Source: Seleniivibrio woodruffii (lineage in GTDB: Bacteria > Chrysiogenota > Deferribacteres > Deferribacterales > Geovibrionaceae). From it: a stretch of 64,000 bases of DNA. The stretch spans positions 1,178,770 through 1,242,769 of the forward strand of contig NZ_SMGG01000003.1 in assembly GCF_004339245.1 (NCBI RefSeq). Reading direction: 5' to 3'. The notes under the pieces were generated by a model, which was not told where the DNA came from, did no database searches, and saw nothing but the letters and a program-made list of their open reading frames with translations. Both the position numbers and the translations under genes were made by a program. Positions 9,296-19,865 of the stretch are shown in pieces; the first letter of the stretch is position 1, and each line of letters begins with the position of its first letter.

Positions 9296-10021
9296 CTAAA
9301 GTACCTGACTCAAAAAGAGTTTCAGTCTGTCGCTCTTGGGACCGTTGAATAGCTCCGCAGGGGTGCCCTCTTCAACTTTCAGACCTTCATCCATAAAGAT
9401 TATTCTGTCTGCCATCTCTCTGGCGAATCCCATTTCGTGGGTAACGACAACCATTGTCATTCCCTCTTTTGCCAGAGTTTTCATAACATCCAGAACCTCG
9501 CCGATCATTTCGGGGTCAAGGGCGGATGTGGGTTCGTCGAACAGCATAACCTTGGGACGCATTGCAAGTGCTCTTGCTATTGCAACCCTCTGCTGCTGAC
9601 CGCCTGAAAGCTGGCTGGGGTAGCAGTCACGCTTTTCGGAGAGACCGACCTTTTTAAGAAGCTCGGTGGCAATCTCCTCCGCCTGCGCTTTTTTCATCTT
9701 TTTAACCTTGATGGGCGCAAGGGTGATGTTTTGCAGAACTGTCTTGTGGGGGAACAGGTTGAACGACTGGAAAACCATGCCCACGTTCTCACGCAGATGG
9801 TTTATGTTCGTTTTGGGGTGTGTGAGCGACTGACCGTCGATCTCTATTTCACCCCCCTGTACCTCTTCCAGAAGGTTCAGGGTGCGAAGCATGGTGGATT
9901 TTCCGGAACCGGAAGGTCCGATGATGACCAGAACCTCGCTTTTTGCTACGTCGAGAGAAACACCTTTCAGTGCTTTCACGCCGTTGGGATATATTTTAAC
10001 TACGTTTTCCGCTTTAATCAT
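9296..10021 (-). CDS. polar amino acid ABC transporter ATPase (GlnQ/HisP type)
   Basis: The 241-residue ATPase has Walker [10 protein letters not shown], signature [16 protein letters not shown], Walker [15 protein letters not shown] and switch histidine [10 protein letters not shown], the canonical polar amino acid uptake ATPase. It powers import with the permease and binding protein genes just upstream on the same strand. Gene order on the minus strand is zinc-ribbon, binding protein, permease, ATPase, all separated by 10-40 bases, so one operon. Specificity cannot be read from the ATPase. Confidence 0.95.
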   Translation of the reverse strand: MIKAENVVKIYPNGVKALKGVSLDVAKSEVLVIIGPSGSGKSTMLRTLNLLEEVQGGEIEIDGQSLTHPKTNINHLRENVGMVFQSFNLFPHKTVLQNITLAPIKVKKMKKAQAEEIATELLKKVGLSEKRDCYPSQLSGGQQQRVAIARALAMRPKVMLFDEPTSALDPEMIGEVLDVMKTLAKEGMTMVVVTHEMGFAREMADRIIFMDEGLKVEEGTPAELFNGPKSDRLKLFLSQVL

Positions 10022-10034
10022 GTGTCAGCCCTCC

Positions 10035-10985
10035 TTATCTGTCCTGCGCCGCCATTCTCTTCTCCAGAAGCTGGACAAGGAATGAGAGACCGGATGTGAG
10101 AATAAGATACAGCGCCGCCACAGTAAACCATACCTCAAAGGGGCTGAATGTTGAGGCCACAACCTCTCTGCCCGCCTTTGTGAGGTCGGTGATGGATATT
10201 ACGGAAACCAGCGAAGAGTCTTTTATGAGTGATATGAACTGGCCAGCCATGGGGGGCAGAGTTCTTTTGAACGCCTGCGGAAGAATGACCAGAGCCATTG
10301 CCTGCGGATAGCTCATACCCAGGCTTCGTGCCGCTTCCATCTGTCCTTTTGAGATGGACTGGATGCCCGCACGGACTATCTCGGCGATATATGCGCCTGT
10401 GAACACCGACAGAGCGGCAACACCAGCCGTAACCCTGTCGAGGTTAAATATTGTACCGATGAAGAAATAGAATATAAAAATCTGAACCAGAAGCGGGGTG
10501 CCTCTGATAAGTTCGATATAAAGTACTGCCAGTTTCTTAAAGAACGGGTTGCCGGAAACTCTGGCCAGACCCGTCACAACGCCAAGAATAATGGCGAAGA
10601 TAATGGAAAAGAACGAGATGTAAAGTGTAGTAAACAGGCCCACGAGGAGTGGGCCTGCCTTTGTTGTTGATGTTTCAGCGATTGTGCTTCCTTTTGTGAC
10701 AGTGTCGCCGTTTTTAACAGTGACGCCGTCGAGGCTGTCAAAGCTGACGGTGTCGCCGTCTCTGTCTGCGGAAACGATACTGAGCTTACTACCCTCAATC
10801 CTCACTTCTCCGCTGACGGGGGCTGTTGTGGTCTGCTTCTCAGAATAAAAAACATACTGAGGCAGTCGCTCCCAACGCCAGATATAGTCGATCTTAACGG
10901 ACGCTCCGTAGATTCCGAAGGCCATAAGCCCCAGAAAGACAACCAGCAGTCCGTTCCAAAAGAGGTTTTTCGTTTTCTCTGTCAC
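10035..10985 (-). CDS. polar amino acid ABC permease with inserted periplasmic domain
   Basis: The last 215 residues are a normal HisM/GlnP-type permease (EAARSLGMSYPQAMALVILP is the ATPase-coupling EAA loop). Unusually, residues 1-105 add an N-terminal membrane segment (about 10-27) and a roughly 75-residue extracytoplasmic segment of beta-rich, Gly/Asp/Val-rich sequence (VSFDSLDGVTVKNGDTV) that resembles a lipoyl/biotinyl-like barrel-sandwich domain. At 316 residues it is about 100 longer than typical family members. The extra domain could contact the binding protein; that is inference. It lies between the binding protein and ATPase genes. Confidence 0.9.
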   Translation of the reverse strand: MTEKTKNLFWNGLLVVFLGLMAFGIYGASVKIDYIWRWERLPQYVFYSEKQTTTAPVSGEVRIEGSKLSIVSADRDGDTVSFDSLDGVTVKNGDTVTKGSTIAETSTTKAGPLLVGLFTTLYISFFSIIFAIILGVVTGLARVSGNPFFKKLAVLYIELIRGTPLLVQIFIFYFFIGTIFNLDRVTAGVAALSVFTGAYIAEIVRAGIQSISKGQMEAARSLGMSYPQAMALVILPQAFKRTLPPMAGQFISLIKDSSLVSVISITDLTKAGREVVASTFSPFEVWFTVAALYLILTSGLSFLVQLLEKRMAAQDR

Positions 10986-11007
10986 TTCAAAGCACTCCCG
11001 AAGTTAA

Positions 11008-11871
11008 TTACTGAATATCTTTCAGCCAGTCAGTGGAGCCGAACCACTTGTCATAAGTTGCCTGATATCTGCCGTCGCCTTTGATCTGAGCGAGGTAGTT
11101 GTTCAGGAAGTTAACGAAGTCGGGGTCGCCTTTGCGAACGGCCCATGCAAGAGGCTCATATGTGAAAGGTTCGTCGATGAAACCGAGCTTCTCTTTGTTC
11201 TGAGCGTAGAAAATTGCGTTGTAGGGCAGGTCATAAACGAAAGCGTCGGCTTTGCCGTTAAGAACTTCCATTGCACCTTCCTGCTCTGTTTCATAGAGTT
11301 TGATGTTTGCTTTGCCCATGTACTTTTTAGAAGCATAGTCAGCAGTTACGCCGAGTTTTGTTGCGATGGTGTACTTGGGGTCGTCAAGGTCTTTGTAAGA
11401 AGTGATCTTGCCTTCAAGATCCTTTTTAACAAAGATTGTCTGGCCCACAACTATGTAGGGGTCGCAGAAGTTAACCTGAAGGTTTCTCTGGGGAGTGATG
11501 GTCATACCGGACATAATGATGTCGAACTTGTCTGTAAGCAGAGCGGGGATGATACCGTCCCATGCTGTGTTTACGAGTTCAAGCTTAACGCCCATGTCTT
11601 CAGCCATCATTTTAGCGATGTCAACATCGAAACCAACGATGTTGCCGCTTTTGTCTTTCAGTTCGAAAGGCATGTAGCCTGCTTCAAGACCGACTCTGAG
11701 AACTTTGTTCTTCAGAATTTTGTTCAGAGTGGACTGTTCCCAGATGTCCACTTTAGCAGCTGCGGGAGCTGCGGATTCGCCCGCTTCCTTCTTTTCGGAA
11801 CCGCATCCGGCAAGAAGAAGCGCCAGTGCCATAACGGCAGTGTAAAACACTGATACGATGAATTTCTTCAT
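11008..11871 (-). CDS. polar amino acid ABC transporter substrate-binding lipoprotein
   Basis: The 287-residue protein has a lipoprotein signal peptide with lipobox LLAGC, then a type II periplasmic binding fold (LRVGLEAGYMPFELKDKSG, FDVDIAKMMAEDMG), the family 3 solute-binding pattern of polar amino acids. I start it at 11871 because an AGGAGG site lies 7 bases upstream; the longer frame starting at 11904 would overlap the preceding small gene. The conserved R-x-D ligand region (GMTITPQRN) supports an alpha-amino acid ligand, not a specific one. Confidence 0.93.
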   Translation of the reverse strand: MKKFIVSVFYTAVMALALLLAGCGSEKKEAGESAAPAAAKVDIWEQSTLNKILKNKVLRVGLEAGYMPFELKDKSGNIVGFDVDIAKMMAEDMGVKLELVNTAWDGIIPALLTDKFDIIMSGMTITPQRNLQVNFCDPYIVVGQTIFVKKDLEGKITSYKDLDDPKYTIATKLGVTADYASKKYMGKANIKLYETEQEGAMEVLNGKADAFVYDLPYNAIFYAQNKEKLGFIDEPFTYEPLAWAVRKGDPDFVNFLNNYLAQIKGDGRYQATYDKWFGSTDWLKDIQ

Positions 11872-11881
11872 ATATGCCTCC

Positions 11882-12040
11882 TTAACAAGATTTCCCTTCT
11901 TCAAGTATCTCTTTTATCATCATTTTCTTTTTATGGATGGGGCAGAGGGGGATTTCCTCTTTAGGGATATAGACTATCTGGGTGTGGTCGCAGAGAGGAC
12001 ACTTAACCTCGACAGTGGTGATTTTTTCTTTTTCCGCCAT
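11882..12040 (-). CDS. small zinc-ribbon protein leading the amino acid ABC operon
   Basis: A 52-residue reading frame starts at ATG 12040 (minus), 7 bases after a strong GGAGG (12046-12050 on the plus strand). It reads MAEKEKITTVEVKCPLCDHT onwards, with CPLC near residue 14 and CPIH near residue 33: a C-x2-C ... C-x2-H zinc-ribbon layout, followed by a lysine-rich helix. Its TAA stop is next to the ribosome site of the binding protein gene, so it is the first gene of that operon. It is too short for most gene callers. Function is unknown; a nucleic-acid-binding or regulatory role is only a guess. Confidence 0.75.
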   Translation of the reverse strand: MAEKEKITTVEVKCPLCDHTQIVYIPKEEIPLCPIHKKKMMIKEILEEGKSC

Positions 12041-12130
12041 GTCTGCCTCCGTTTATTAGCTCTAACCTTCGATTATACAAAGAAAACCGACAAAAAATAA
12101 AGCAGAAATATGGTTTTTTGGCGGCGAACA

Positions 12131-13132
12131 TTAAATGAGTGTCAGAAGCCCGTCCACATCGGCCTTTGAAGCCGTGTAGGGACAGACGAATCTGCACAGA
12201 TTTTCCGATTCATCCCACACATAAAACGCAAATTCCTCAGAAAGTCTTTTAATCTGCTCATCCGAAAGGTGTGCGAATACCGCATTTCCCTTAACCGGAT
12301 ATTTTATTGCGATGCCCTTCGAACTGAACCCGTCCGCCAGCATGCGGGCGGTGCTGTTTGCACTGTCTGCGTTCTCAAGCCAGATGCCGTCCCGCAGATA
12401 GGGGATGAACTGGGCTGATACATAACGCATTTTTGATAATAGCTGGCCGTATTGCTTGCGGACGTATTTCACACTTTCAGCAAGCTCGGGATTCAGGAAA
12501 AGCACCGCTTCTCCCATGAGCATTCCGTTCTTCGTTCCGCCGAAGCTGACTATATCCGCACCTTTGGCGGCCTGTTTCAGGCTCATTGATGACCCTGCTG
12601 CGCAGTTGGCTATTCTTGAGCCGTCTATATGTAATATAATCTTGTTGCTGCGGGCAAAATCTGACATCTCCGCCAGTTCATCCGCTGTGTATGCTGTTCC
12701 TGTTTCTGTTGTCTGGCTGATTGAAACGACTTTGGGCTGGCTGTGGTGTTCGAATCCGGGGTTTCTGAGGAAGGGGGCGAGCATTTCGGGGGTCAGCTTT
12801 CCGTCAGGGGTGCTGATGGTGACCAGCCTGCTTCCCGTAAACCGCTCCACCGCTCCGCATTCATCGCAGGCGATGTGGGCTGTTTCTGCGCATAGTACTG
12901 AATGGAAAGGGGAAAGAACACTGCCGACCGAGATGACGTTTGCGCCTGTGCCTGTCAGCACGGGAAAATAGAGCGTATCGCTTCCGAACTCCTGTTTAAA
13001 GAGTCTGTCTGCTTCCGCCGTCCATATATCGTTTCCGTATGATTTTGCATATCCAATGTTAGCATCCTCAACAGCTTTCAGAACTCTGGGGTCAGCCGGA
13101 GAGGTGTTGTCGCTCAGGAATAAAATATTCAT
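12131..13132 (-). CDS. ltaE: low-specificity L-threonine aldolase
   Basis: The 333-residue protein is a fold-type I PLP enzyme. It has the aldolase hallmarks: FLSDNTSPADPRVL at the N terminus, the HIDGSRIAN aspartate region and the PLP lysine in SFGGTKNGM. It cleaves L-threonine or L-allo-threonine to glycine and acetaldehyde. The start at 13132 begins the family's normal N terminus; the longer frame from 13174 adds 14 atypical residues. Its ribosome site is weak (AGAGA). It is a single-gene unit on the minus strand. Confidence 0.9.
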   Translation of the reverse strand: MNILFLSDNTSPADPRVLKAVEDANIGYAKSYGNDIWTAEADRLFKQEFGSDTLYFPVLTGTGANVISVGSVLSPFHSVLCAETAHIACDECGAVERFTGSRLVTISTPDGKLTPEMLAPFLRNPGFEHHSQPKVVSISQTTETGTAYTADELAEMSDFARSNKIILHIDGSRIANCAAGSSMSLKQAAKGADIVSFGGTKNGMLMGEAVLFLNPELAESVKYVRKQYGQLLSKMRYVSAQFIPYLRDGIWLENADSANSTARMLADGFSSKGIAIKYPVKGNAVFAHLSDEQIKRLSEEFAFYVWDESENLCRFVCPYTASKADVDGLLTLI

Positions 13133-13328
13133 CTGTTTCTCTGTGCCGTGATGTAAAAAAAAGAAGTATATCATTTAGTTTATGCATAATCAATCTATTA
13201 GTTTGGTGGTAAAAAGACTAAATATGTCAATAAATTATAGTCCGCTTATTTGGCTTTACATCTTCAGGAAAAACTTATAAAATTGACTGTTTGTACTTGG
13301 ATATTGAAATTTAATCGGAGGGTTTTTT

Positions 13329-14561
13329 ATGGAAGAAAGCAAGCTGAAGACCATGCTAATCGGTGTGCAGATGCTGTTCGTTGCTTTCGGAGCACTGGTT
13401 CTTGTTCCCCTGCTTACGGGGCTTGATCCTTCAATCGCACTTTTCACTGCCGGTGCGGGTACGCTCCTTTTTCAGCTTATCACAAAACGGATGGTTCCCG
13501 TTTTTCTGGCAAGCTCATTTGCATTCATTGCGCCGATTCAGTTCGGTGTTAAAGAGTTCGGTGTCGGCGCCACTCTCGGGGGTCTTGCATGTGCAGGACT
13601 TGCATATCTTGTATTCAGCGTTATGGTTAAAATCGGCGGAGTTGAAGCTATTGAAAAATATCTTCCCGCAATAGTCACAGGCCCCGTTATAATGGTTATC
13701 GGTCTCAACCTTGCCCCCGTTGCGGTCAAAATGGCAAAAAGTTTTGACGGATCAGGAAACTATGACGGCAAAGCAATGACCATTGCAATGATATCGCTTT
13801 TAACGGCAATACTCACAGTTGTTTACGGTAAAAAAATCCTCAGCCTGATCCCTATTCTTATAGGCATAATTGTTGGTTATGTTGTTTCACTTTTTATGGG
13901 CGTTGTCAGCTTTCAGCCCATTTCAGATGCCGGATGGCTGGTTAACCCCTGGTCGGTCGCCATTGCAAACGGATCATATGCATTGCCCGTTTTTGATATA
14001 GCAGCAATACTTTACATCGTTCCCGTAGCAATCGCTCCCGCTATTGAGCACGTCGGGGATGTTCTTGCGATCTCAAATGTTTCCGGCAAAAACTATCTGA
14101 AAAATCCCGGCCTCCACAGAACTCTTCTTGGTGACGGCCTTGCCACATCTCTTGCAAGCCTTCTGGGCGGTCCTCCCAACACTACATATTCTGAAGTTAC
14201 AGGAGCCGTAGCTCTTACAAAATCATATAAAGTTGTGTATATGACAATCGCCGCATGTACGGCTATTGTTCTTGCCTTCGTGGGCAAACTCGGCGCAGTG
14301 CTTAAGACTATCCCTGTTCCCGTTATGGGCGGTATCATGATCCTGCTTTTCGGTATGATCGCCGCAATCGGCATAGGTACTGTTGTTCGTGAGCGTGTGG
14401 ATATGTCCAAAGCCCGCAACCTCATTATTGCGTCGGTTATCCTTGTTGTCGGCATCGGCAACCTCAGCTTCACTCTGGGGGGAGTTACCATCGGCGGGAT
14501 CGGTCTTGCAGGCATAGTTGGCGTTATCCTGAACTTAATACTCCCTAAGGACAAAGAATGA
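13329..14561 (+). CDS. uraA: uracil/xanthine permease (NCS2 family)
   Basis: The 410-residue protein is an NCS2 nucleobase symporter with about 12-14 membrane segments. The motif around residue 240 ([17 protein letters not shown]) contains the conserved substrate-site glutamate, and [10 protein letters not shown] is the family signature of the second repeat. Coupling with the uracil phosphoribosyltransferase gene by a 4-base ATGA overlap strongly suggests uracil as the substrate. GGAGG lies at about 13317-13321. Confidence 0.93.
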   Translation: MEESKLKTMLIGVQMLFVAFGALVLVPLLTGLDPSIALFTAGAGTLLFQLITKRMVPVFLASSFAFIAPIQFGVKEFGVGATLGGLACAGLAYLVFSVMVKIGGVEAIEKYLPAIVTGPVIMVIGLNLAPVAVKMAKSFDGSGNYDGKAMTIAMISLLTAILTVVYGKKILSLIPILIGIIVGYVVSLFMGVVSFQPISDAGWLVNPWSVAIANGSYALPVFDIAAILYIVPVAIAPAIEHVGDVLAISNVSGKNYLKNPGLHRTLLGDGLATSLASLLGGPPNTTYSEVTGAVALTKSYKVVYMTIAACTAIVLAFVGKLGAVLKTIPVPVMGGIMILLFGMIAAIGIGTVVRERVDMSKARNLIIASVILVVGIGNLSFTLGGVTIGGIGLAGIVGVILNLILPKDKE

Positions 14562-15193
14562 ACTACCCCAATTTTACAGTAATCAGTCACCCGCTTATTG
14601 AGCACAAGCTGACCTTTATCAGAGATCTCACCACACCTAAAAAAGGCTTTAAGGAGCTTGTGGACGAGGTTGCAATGCTTATGGCGTATGAGATAACAAA
14701 AGACTTCCCTCTGGAAGAGGTTGAGATCGAAACACCCATCTGCAAAACGAAAACAAGAATAGTTTCAGGTAAAAAAGTTGTTCTGGTTCCCATTCTGCGT
14801 GCGGGTCTGGGTATGGTGGACGGCATTCTGAAGCTTATTCCCTCTGCCCGTGTTGGACATATAGGTCTTTACAGAGACCACGAAACGCTCCAGCCCGTTT
14901 CCTATTACTTCAAGATCCCCCCTCAGAGCGAGGACAGGGATTTTATACTCATCGACCCCATGCTTGCCACAGGCGGTTCCGCTATTGCGGCCGTTGACAA
15001 GCTGAAAGAGGTCGGTGTTAAAAATATCAAGTTCATGTGTCTGATAGCCGCTCCGGAAGGGGTTAAGGCTTTCTGCGAGGCACACCCCGATGTTAAGGTG
15101 TTTGCCGCAGGGCTTGATGAGAAGCTGAACGAGAACGGGTATATAGTGCCCGGGCTGGGAGATGCCGGCGACAGGTTGTTCGGAACAAAATAA
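14558..15193 (+). CDS. upp: uracil phosphoribosyltransferase
   Basis: The 211-residue protein matches Upp throughout: [12 protein letters not shown], the PRPP-binding loop [11 protein letters not shown] and the uracil-binding C-terminal [12 protein letters not shown]. It makes UMP from uracil and PRPP, trapping the base imported by the adjacent permease. The genes overlap by 4 bases. Transcription probably ends in element B just downstream (15201-15319), since no separate poly-T terminator is seen. Confidence 0.97.
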   Translation: MNYPNFTVISHPLIEHKLTFIRDLTTPKKGFKELVDEVAMLMAYEITKDFPLEEVEIETPICKTKTRIVSGKKVVLVPILRAGLGMVDGILKLIPSARVGHIGLYRDHETLQPVSYYFKIPPQSEDRDFILIDPMLATGGSAIAAVDKLKEVGVKNIKFMCLIAAPEGVKAFCEAHPDVKVFAAGLDEKLNENGYIVPGLGDAGDRLFGTK

Positions 15194-15200
15194 TTTTATT

Positions 15201-15319
15201 GGCGGTTATATGCGTCGCATTACGGCGTCAGACCATTTTTCGGAACTGCTCACATACATTTTTCGTATGCTCGCAGCCCGCTCAAAAGGTCTTTCTTGTA
15301 CTGCTCGCATATAACCGCC
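15201..15319. repeat. nested palindromic intergenic element, copy B
   Basis: Outer arms GGCGGTTATATGCG (15201-15214) and CGCATATAACCGCC (15306-15319) are perfectly complementary. Middle arms AGACC (15230-15234) and GGTCT (15288-15292) and a central hairpin CATAC/GTATG (15253-15269) lie within. It begins 8 bases after the upp stop. The conserved ACTGCTCG follows the right middle arm, as in copies A and C. Confidence 0.85.
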
Positions 15320-15346
15320 AAGTTTAAGACATCGTTTTTCAGTATT

Positions 15347-15436
15347 GTCTCCCCCTTTTACAAAACATTTGCTTTATTTTTGCAAATGTTTCTGCACCGA
15401 GCTTGCTGAAAATGGGGACTAAGGGGGATTTACATT
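15347..15436. repeat. 90-bp dispersed repeat, copy 1 (hairpin with GCAAATGT arms)
   Basis: ACATTTGC and GCAAATGT form a hairpin inside a 90-base unit that starts GTCTCCCCCTTTTAC and ends AGGGGGATTTACATT. Read in reverse complement it matches 38176-38265 at all but one base. A diverged copy lies at 18226-18313. Confidence 0.9.
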
Positions 15437-15690
15437 CCTCCCGTTTTATAGCTGTCACTGCGAACGCAGTGAAGCAGTCTTCCAACTTCAGTCAGCCCGC
15501 CGCTTTAGCATGTTCGCAATGATGCAGAGAAATCGTCATTCTGAGGCTTGCCGAAGAATCTCAATTCAATGAGACTCTTCACTTTATTCGACAATTAGAT
15601 CATATAGGCTCATACAGCCTTCGGCTAGTGTTCAGAGTGACAGACTATTAGTCACTGCGTTCTCAATGATGCTCATTTCAGAGTGACTTG
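15437..15690. repeat. intergenic cluster of dispersed repeats
   Basis: Contains CACTGCGAACGCAGTGAAGC with the following CAGCCCGCCGCTTTAGCA (about 15465-15515), a TCTGAGGCTTGCCGAAGAAT copy (about 15540) and short CAGAGTGAC pieces. No coding frame or RNA gene is recognisable. Confidence 0.7.
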
Positions 15691-15699
15691 AAATATCTC

Positions 15700-16797
15700 C
15701 TACAGCCCCAGAAAGCGTCCTTCGCTGTATATAAGCTTTCCGTCGGCGTATGCTTTTCCGTCCTGCATGGATTTTATCATATCCCAGTGGATGCCGGATT
15801 TGTTCTTTCCGCCCGCCTCAGGATAGCTGGCGCCCACAGCCATATGGATGGTGCGGCCTATCTTTTCATCGAACAGGATATTCTTTGTGGGCTTGTCTAT
15901 GTTGTCGTTAAGGCCGAAAGCCACCTCGCCGATGAGTCTTGAGCCTTCGTCGGTCTCCAGAACGCTCTGGAGGAAGTCGTTGCCCTTCTCGGCGGATGCC
16001 TCGACTATGCGTCCCTTCTCTATTTTAAGCAGGATTCCGCCCGCTTCAACACCCATGTATGATGTTGGCAGGTCAAAGTATATCTGGCCTTCGGTTGCAT
16101 CCTCAACGGGGCTTGTGAATACTTCGCCGTCGGGCATGTTGTGGTGACCGTTGCAGTTTATCCATTTTCTGCCTTCAACATTGAACGTGATGTCCGTTTT
16201 GTTGCCCACAATGCGCAGTTCCTTTGTTCCGGTGAGGATATCCACAACCTTCTTCTGAAACTCGTCAACCTTGCGCCATGCGGCGACGGGATCGGCTTCG
16301 TTCAGCTTGCATGCGTTGTAGACAAACTCTGTGTATTCATCCAGCGACATCTCCGCATCCTGAGCCATTGCCTGAGAAGGATATGGGCAGAGCGACCAGC
16401 GGAATTCGCCCTTCTGCTCGCGATCCATCAGAATGTCCCGAACATGGCGCATTGTCTTGCTGGAAAGGGCTATTTTCGATTTATCAGCCTTGGTGAGCTG
16501 TTTTGTGTTGCTTGTGCTGTCGATGTATACCTGAGCCGTGATGTTCTGCGCATCCGCCATTACACTGGGTGCGATGAACTCAAGCTGCTTATTGTTTGCG
16601 TTGGCATAGAATGCCGCCTGCTGTTCGGCAATGGCAAGACGGAGCACAGGGTGTGCGCCGAGCTGAAGAGCCTTTACCATAAGGGCTTTAATAAGGGGTT
16701 CGGATACGGTTTCGGCACGAATTAAAAATATGTCATCCTCTTTCAGATTGAGGGAATATTCGCATATAAGATCCGCCATTTTTTTTTCCAGACTCAT
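15700..16797 (-). CDS. M29-family aminopeptidase
   Basis: The 365-residue protein resembles the thermophilic M29 metallo-aminopeptidases (AmpS/AmpT/PepS): N-terminal LICEYSLNLKEDDIFLI, then the metal-site regions GEVFTSPVEDATEG, GSRLIGEVAFGLND and a C-terminal HMAVGASYPEAGG with SGIHWDMI. It releases N-terminal amino acids from peptides using two divalent metals. I use ATG 16797, which lies about 6 bases after the GGAG, rather than 16803, which abuts it. It is divergent from nhaA with an 95-base gap. Confidence 0.9.
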   Translation of the reverse strand: MSLEKKMADLICEYSLNLKEDDIFLIRAETVSEPLIKALMVKALQLGAHPVLRLAIAEQQAAFYANANNKQLEFIAPSVMADAQNITAQVYIDSTSNTKQLTKADKSKIALSSKTMRHVRDILMDREQKGEFRWSLCPYPSQAMAQDAEMSLDEYTEFVYNACKLNEADPVAAWRKVDEFQKKVVDILTGTKELRIVGNKTDITFNVEGRKWINCNGHHNMPDGEVFTSPVEDATEGQIYFDLPTSYMGVEAGGILLKIEKGRIVEASAEKGNDFLQSVLETDEGSRLIGEVAFGLNDNIDKPTKNILFDEKIGRTIHMAVGASYPEAGGKNKSGIHWDMIKSMQDGKAYADGKLIYSEGRFLGL

Positions 16798-16892
16798 AAT
16801 CATCTCCTGTTTCGTCAGATAATGCTATAATAGTATGAACTCTTTAATTATCAAGAAGTCTTTATTGTACCATAAAAACAACAGGTGATTAG

Positions 16893-18200
16893 ATGCAGAA
16901 AACAGTGAACCGTTTGATCTTTCATACTTTAGACCTGTTCGGGAGGTTTCTGAAGCTGGAATCGTCCAGCAGTATTCTGATGATAGGCGCAATGGTGCTT
17001 GCGCTGATATTGGCAAATACTGCCGCATCCGAAATGTATCTGACCTTTTTCAGTCAGATGTTCGGAGTGACCTTCGGTGCGTTCTCGCTTTACAAACCCC
17101 TCATCCTCTGGATAAACGACGGCCTTATGGCGCTTTTCTTCCTCATGGTCGGTCTTGAGGTTAAGCGTGAGTTTGTCCACGGGGAGCTTTCCACCCCGTC
17201 GCAGGCCATGCTGCCGATTGTTGCCGCCGTGGGCGGTGCGGTTGTGCCTGCGCTTATCTATGCCGGACTTAACGTTAAGGGCGTAATGAGCGGATGGGGC
17301 GTCCCCATGGCAACGGATATAGCCTTTGCCATAGGTCTTCTGACACTTCTGGGAAGCGGTGTTCCTACCGGACTGAAGGTGTTTCTGGCCTCTCTGGCTG
17401 TTGTGGATGATCTTCTGGCAGTGCTGGTCATTGCACTGTTTTATACCGATACGCTGGTCGTATCATACCTGATCTGGGCGGTGGCATCTGTTCTGGTGCT
17501 GTTTGCCATGAACAGGTTCAGGGTTGCTCTTCTCGGACCGTATCTGCTGGTGGGTGCCGTTCTGTGGTACTGCCTTCTTAAGTCAGGAATACACGCAACG
17601 GTTGCGGGTGTTGTTACTGCTATGTTCATCCCGTCCGAACCCAGAATCCCCATGAACGTTTTCAGCCGTATGGTGAGAAATGCGGTGTCCAGAATCGATA
17701 ACGACGAGGATAAATCACTGACAAAAGAGAACGAACAGGATATGGGAAGGGTGGTGTTCACCGCCACATATTCACAAAGCCCCATGTCCAGACTGGAGCA
17801 TAGTCTGCACAGCCTCACTGCATATTTCATAATGCCTGTTTTCGCATTTTCGAATATGGGGCTGACGTTTAATGTGGGTACACTCAGCACGGAATCATGG
17901 CTGATGACGGCAGGTATCGCCGCAGGGCTTATCGTGGGTAAACCTCTGGGTATCGTCGGTAGTGTTGCTCTGCTCATGAAAACCGGAAAGGTCTCTCTGC
18001 CTGATGGTGTCACCATGCCCCAGATAATCGGAGCGGGCATGCTGGCGGGCGTAGGTCTCACCATGTCTATATTCATTTCAACAATGGCATTTCCAGAGGA
18101 GATGCAGAATATTTCAAAACTGGCCATCCTTGGTGCTTCCTTGGTTTCGGCACTTCTGGGATTGTTTTATCTTAAAAGACACATAAAAAAAGCAGACTGA
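16893..18200 (+). CDS. nhaA: Na+/H+ antiporter NhaA
   Basis: The 435-residue protein has 11-12 membrane segments and the NhaA signatures: FFLMVGLEVKREFVHGELS, the adjacent aspartates in LAVVDDLLAVLVIA that bind sodium, and TDIAFAIGLL. It expels Na+ in exchange for protons at the inner membrane. An insert of about 40 residues (228-270) holds a charged cytoplasmic loop, longer than in E. coli. With the Na+-pumping NQR operon at 53936-59775, it indicates an active sodium cycle. Confidence 0.96.
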   Translation: MQKTVNRLIFHTLDLFGRFLKLESSSSILMIGAMVLALILANTAASEMYLTFFSQMFGVTFGAFSLYKPLILWINDGLMALFFLMVGLEVKREFVHGELSTPSQAMLPIVAAVGGAVVPALIYAGLNVKGVMSGWGVPMATDIAFAIGLLTLLGSGVPTGLKVFLASLAVVDDLLAVLVIALFYTDTLVVSYLIWAVASVLVLFAMNRFRVALLGPYLLVGAVLWYCLLKSGIHATVAGVVTAMFIPSEPRIPMNVFSRMVRNAVSRIDNDEDKSLTKENEQDMGRVVFTATYSQSPMSRLEHSLHSLTAYFIMPVFAFSNMGLTFNVGTLSTESWLMTAGIAAGLIVGKPLGIVGSVALLMKTGKVSLPDGVTMPQIIGAGMLAGVGLTMSIFISTMAFPEEMQNISKLAILGASLVSALLGLFYLKRHIKKAD

Positions 18201-18217
18201 AAACCAGTCTGCTTTTT
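18191..18217 (+). terminator. nhaA terminator overlapping its stop codon
   Basis: AGCAGACTG and CAGTCTGCT form a 9-bp stem with a 4-base loop followed by TTTTT. The left arm contains the last codons and TGA of nhaA. Confidence 0.9.
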
Positions 18218-18225
18218 CAAATTTT

Positions 18226-18350
18226 AATGTAAATCCCTCCAAACCTCCCTTTCCGGCTAGCCCGGTGCAGAAACATTCGCAAAAATGAGGCAAATGTTTT
18301 TTTAAAGGGAGGCTTAAAATCCCCCTTTAACAAAGGGGGGCTAAGGGGGA
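18226..18350. repeat. dispersed 90-bp repeat, diverged copy 2, plus short variant
   Basis: Positions 18226-18313 match the 90-base family with roughly one change in five (CCCGGTGCAGAAACATTCGC retained). Positions 18318-18352 carry the short form, in which AAATCCCCCTTT faces CTAAGGGGGATTT. Confidence 0.8.
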
Positions 18351-18356
18351 TTTGTA

Positions 18357-19667
<1,311 letters not shown>

Positions 19668-19865
19668 TTATGTATAAGTTTTTTTCTTAAAAATGACCAA
19701 TTATAAAATTGTCACCCGTATTTCACTGAAAAGTATAGGCATAAAGCATAGGAAAATTCAATAATATTGTGCAGTGCAGGTTTTGGAAAAAAAAGAAAAA
19801 TAACAATTTATATTATTACTTTTCAAGTGTATACTTTTATAAAACATTATTGAGGGTCTCTTTTC

